From an uncultured Pseudomonadales bacterium (GTDB lineage Bacteria; Pseudomonadota; Gammaproteobacteria; Pseudomonadales; Porticoccaceae), in assembly GCA_905478725.1 (NCBI GenBank), contig CAJQJT010000226.1, positions 1-13,922 on the forward strand: 13,922 bases of DNA, written 5' to 3'. The position numbers were made by a program, and so were the translations under genes. The stretch's first letter is position 1; every line of letters starts with the position of its first letter. The notes beneath the pieces were generated by a model. The model saw only the letters and a program-made list of their open reading frames with translations. It searched no databases and was not told where the DNA came from. This document shows, piece after piece, positions 12,884-13,922 of this stretch.

Positions 12884-13922
12884 TTATTCAAGACCGAGGA
12901 AGCCACCGGATTGGTGACTCCAGAGATTGGCGTAAAGACCATTGGCGGCAAGCAGTTGTTGATGTGTGCCCTGTTCAACAATCACTCCCTGATCAAACAC
13001 AATAAGCCTGTCCATGGCTGCGATAGTGGAGAGGCGGTGGGCAATCGCTATCACCGTTTTGCCTTCCATCAATTGGTTGAGGCTCTGCTGAATAGTCGCC
13101 TCGACTTCTGAGTCCAGCGCCGAGGTGGCTTCATCCAACACCAGTATGGGTGCATCTTTTAGTAGCACTCGTGCAATGGCCACACGCTGTCGCTGACCAC
13201 CAGAGAGGGTTACGCCGCGCTCACCAACATGGGCATCGTAGCCAAGACGGCCCGTATTATCCCGAAGGTTAAGAATAAATTCATGGGCTTGGGCGCGCTT
13301 GGCAGCCTCAATCATTTGCTCTTCGCTGGCGTCCGGGCGACCGAACATAATATTTTCCCGCACTGATCTATGGAGCAGCGAGGTGTCCTGAGTGACCATA
13401 GCGATATTAGCGCGCAAACTGTCTTGAGAGACATTGCGCAGCTCCTGTTGATCAATGGTCAGGTTGCCACTCTGGATATCAAAGAAGCGCAACAGCAGAT
13501 TAACCAAACTCGATTTACCTGCGCCACTGCGCCCGACGATGCCGACTTTCTCACCTCCAGCAATGGTCAGATTGAGATTATCAAAGACCATTTCGTCATT
13601 GTTATAGGCGAAGTCTACATCCTTAAATCTAATCTCACCCTGCTTGATCTCGAGCTCAGATACCGAATCTGAATCAGTAATAGCCTGGGGAATCGAGATA
13701 GTATTAATGCCGTCCTGAACCGTGCCTATATTTTCAAACAGGCTACTGATCTCCCACATTATCCAGTGAGACATGCCGGTCAACCGAATCGCCATGCTCA
13801 TGACAATAGCAATGGCACCTGGGGTAATGGCACCATTGATCCATAGATAGATACCCAGCGCCGCCGTGCTGAACACCAAACACATGTTCAACGTCCACAG
13901 AGTAATATTGAGCTTGGTCACC
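12884..13922 (-). CDS. MsbA-like ABC exporter (fused permease and ATPase), C-terminal part, cut by the window edge
   Basis: The last 345 residues of a fused ABC exporter; the frame continues past the right edge, and the GTG at 13921 is an internal valine. The visible permease part (about 1-75) holds the last transmembrane helices, ending in the conserved-looking SHWIMWEISSLFENIGTVQDGI. The ATPase domain has Walker A GRSGAGKS (130-137), Q178 in VTQDTSLL, LSGGQRQR (239-246), Walker B ILVLDEATSALD (259-270, E264 catalytic) and H295 in IAHRLSTI. Such half-transporters are usually about 580-610 residues and dimerise in the inner membrane to export lipids, peptides or drugs. It differs too little from MsbA or MdlA/B in the visible part to name the substrate. 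It is followed after 21 bp by yheS, so the two are probably an operon. Confidence 0.9.
   Translation of the reverse strand, partial: VTKLNITLWTLNMCLVFSTAALGIYLWINGAITPGAIAIVMSMAIRLTGMSHWIMWEISSLFENIGTVQDGINTISIPQAITDSDSVSELEIKQGEIRFKDVDFAYNNDEMVFDNLNLTIAGGEKVGIVGRSGAGKSSLVNLLLRFFDIQSGNLTIDQQELRNVSQDSLRANIAMVTQDTSLLHRSVRENIMFGRPDASEEQMIEAAKRAQAHEFILNLRDNTGRLGYDAHVGERGVTLSGGQRQRVAIARVLLKDAPILVLDEATSALDSEVEATIQQSLNQLMEGKTVIAIAHRLSTIAAMDRLIVFDQGVIVEQGTHQQLLAANGLYANLWSHQSGGFLGLE

Noticed and set aside
13919..13921. GTG as the real start of the ABC exporter
   Set aside because: The protein there begins in the middle of the permease domain; half-exporters of this type need about 250 more residues upstream, so the gene is cut by the window edge.

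Overview
The window looks like chromosomal DNA from a gammaproteobacterium, probably a marine, oligotrophic-type lineage (SAR92 / Cellvibrionales-like). This is inferred from a YheS-type ABC-F protein with an MsbA-like exporter beside it, from AzlCD, a bactofilin, a renalase-like flavoprotein and an LCAD-type acyl-CoA dehydrogenase, and from intergenic GTCATC-type repeats. There is no rRNA, tRNA, CRISPR array, transposase or phage gene. Both edge genes are cut: an Hsp70-like gene at the left and an MsbA-like ABC exporter at the right.

Left part (1-2202): the N-terminal part of a YegD-like Hsp70 protein on the minus strand is divergent from a radical SAM protein with an atypical CX4CX2C cluster motif. 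A small DoxX-family membrane protein follows on the plus strand.

Repeat-bracketed cassette (2210-6353): five plus-strand genes lie between two mirror-image intergenic repeat arrays. They encode a TauD-type Fe(II)/2-oxoglutarate dioxygenase, a 53-residue DUF2256 zinc-finger protein, a renalase-like FAD oxidoreductase, a YjdM/PhnA-like zinc-ribbon protein, and a class II aldolase/adducin-like protein whose gene overlaps yjdM by one base (TAATG). The left array holds a 31-bp element, a 64-bp near-palindrome and 21-bp tandem repeats. The right array holds reverse-complement copies of the same 31- and 64-bp elements (29/31 and 62/64 identical) plus its own 23-bp and 30-bp tandems. This mirrored layout is the most unusual thing in the window.

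Right part (6371-13922, all minus strand): reading in the direction of transcription (right to left), it holds an MsbA-like ABC exporter, yheS, a bactofilin with its own candidate promoter, a methyltransferase-fold-like unknown protein 17 bp downstream, an SDR oxidoreductase, the overlapping azlC-azlD amino-acid exporter pair, and an LCAD/IVD-type acyl-CoA dehydrogenase. The dehydrogenase stop codon sits inside a perfect 10-bp hairpin that faces the convergent cassette.

Functionally the window mixes envelope and cytoskeleton genes (bactofilin, ABC exporter), ribosome-associated translation (YheS), amino-acid export (AzlCD), fatty/branched acyl-CoA oxidation, and a cassette of small-molecule oxidoreductases whose common substrate cannot be read from sequence.
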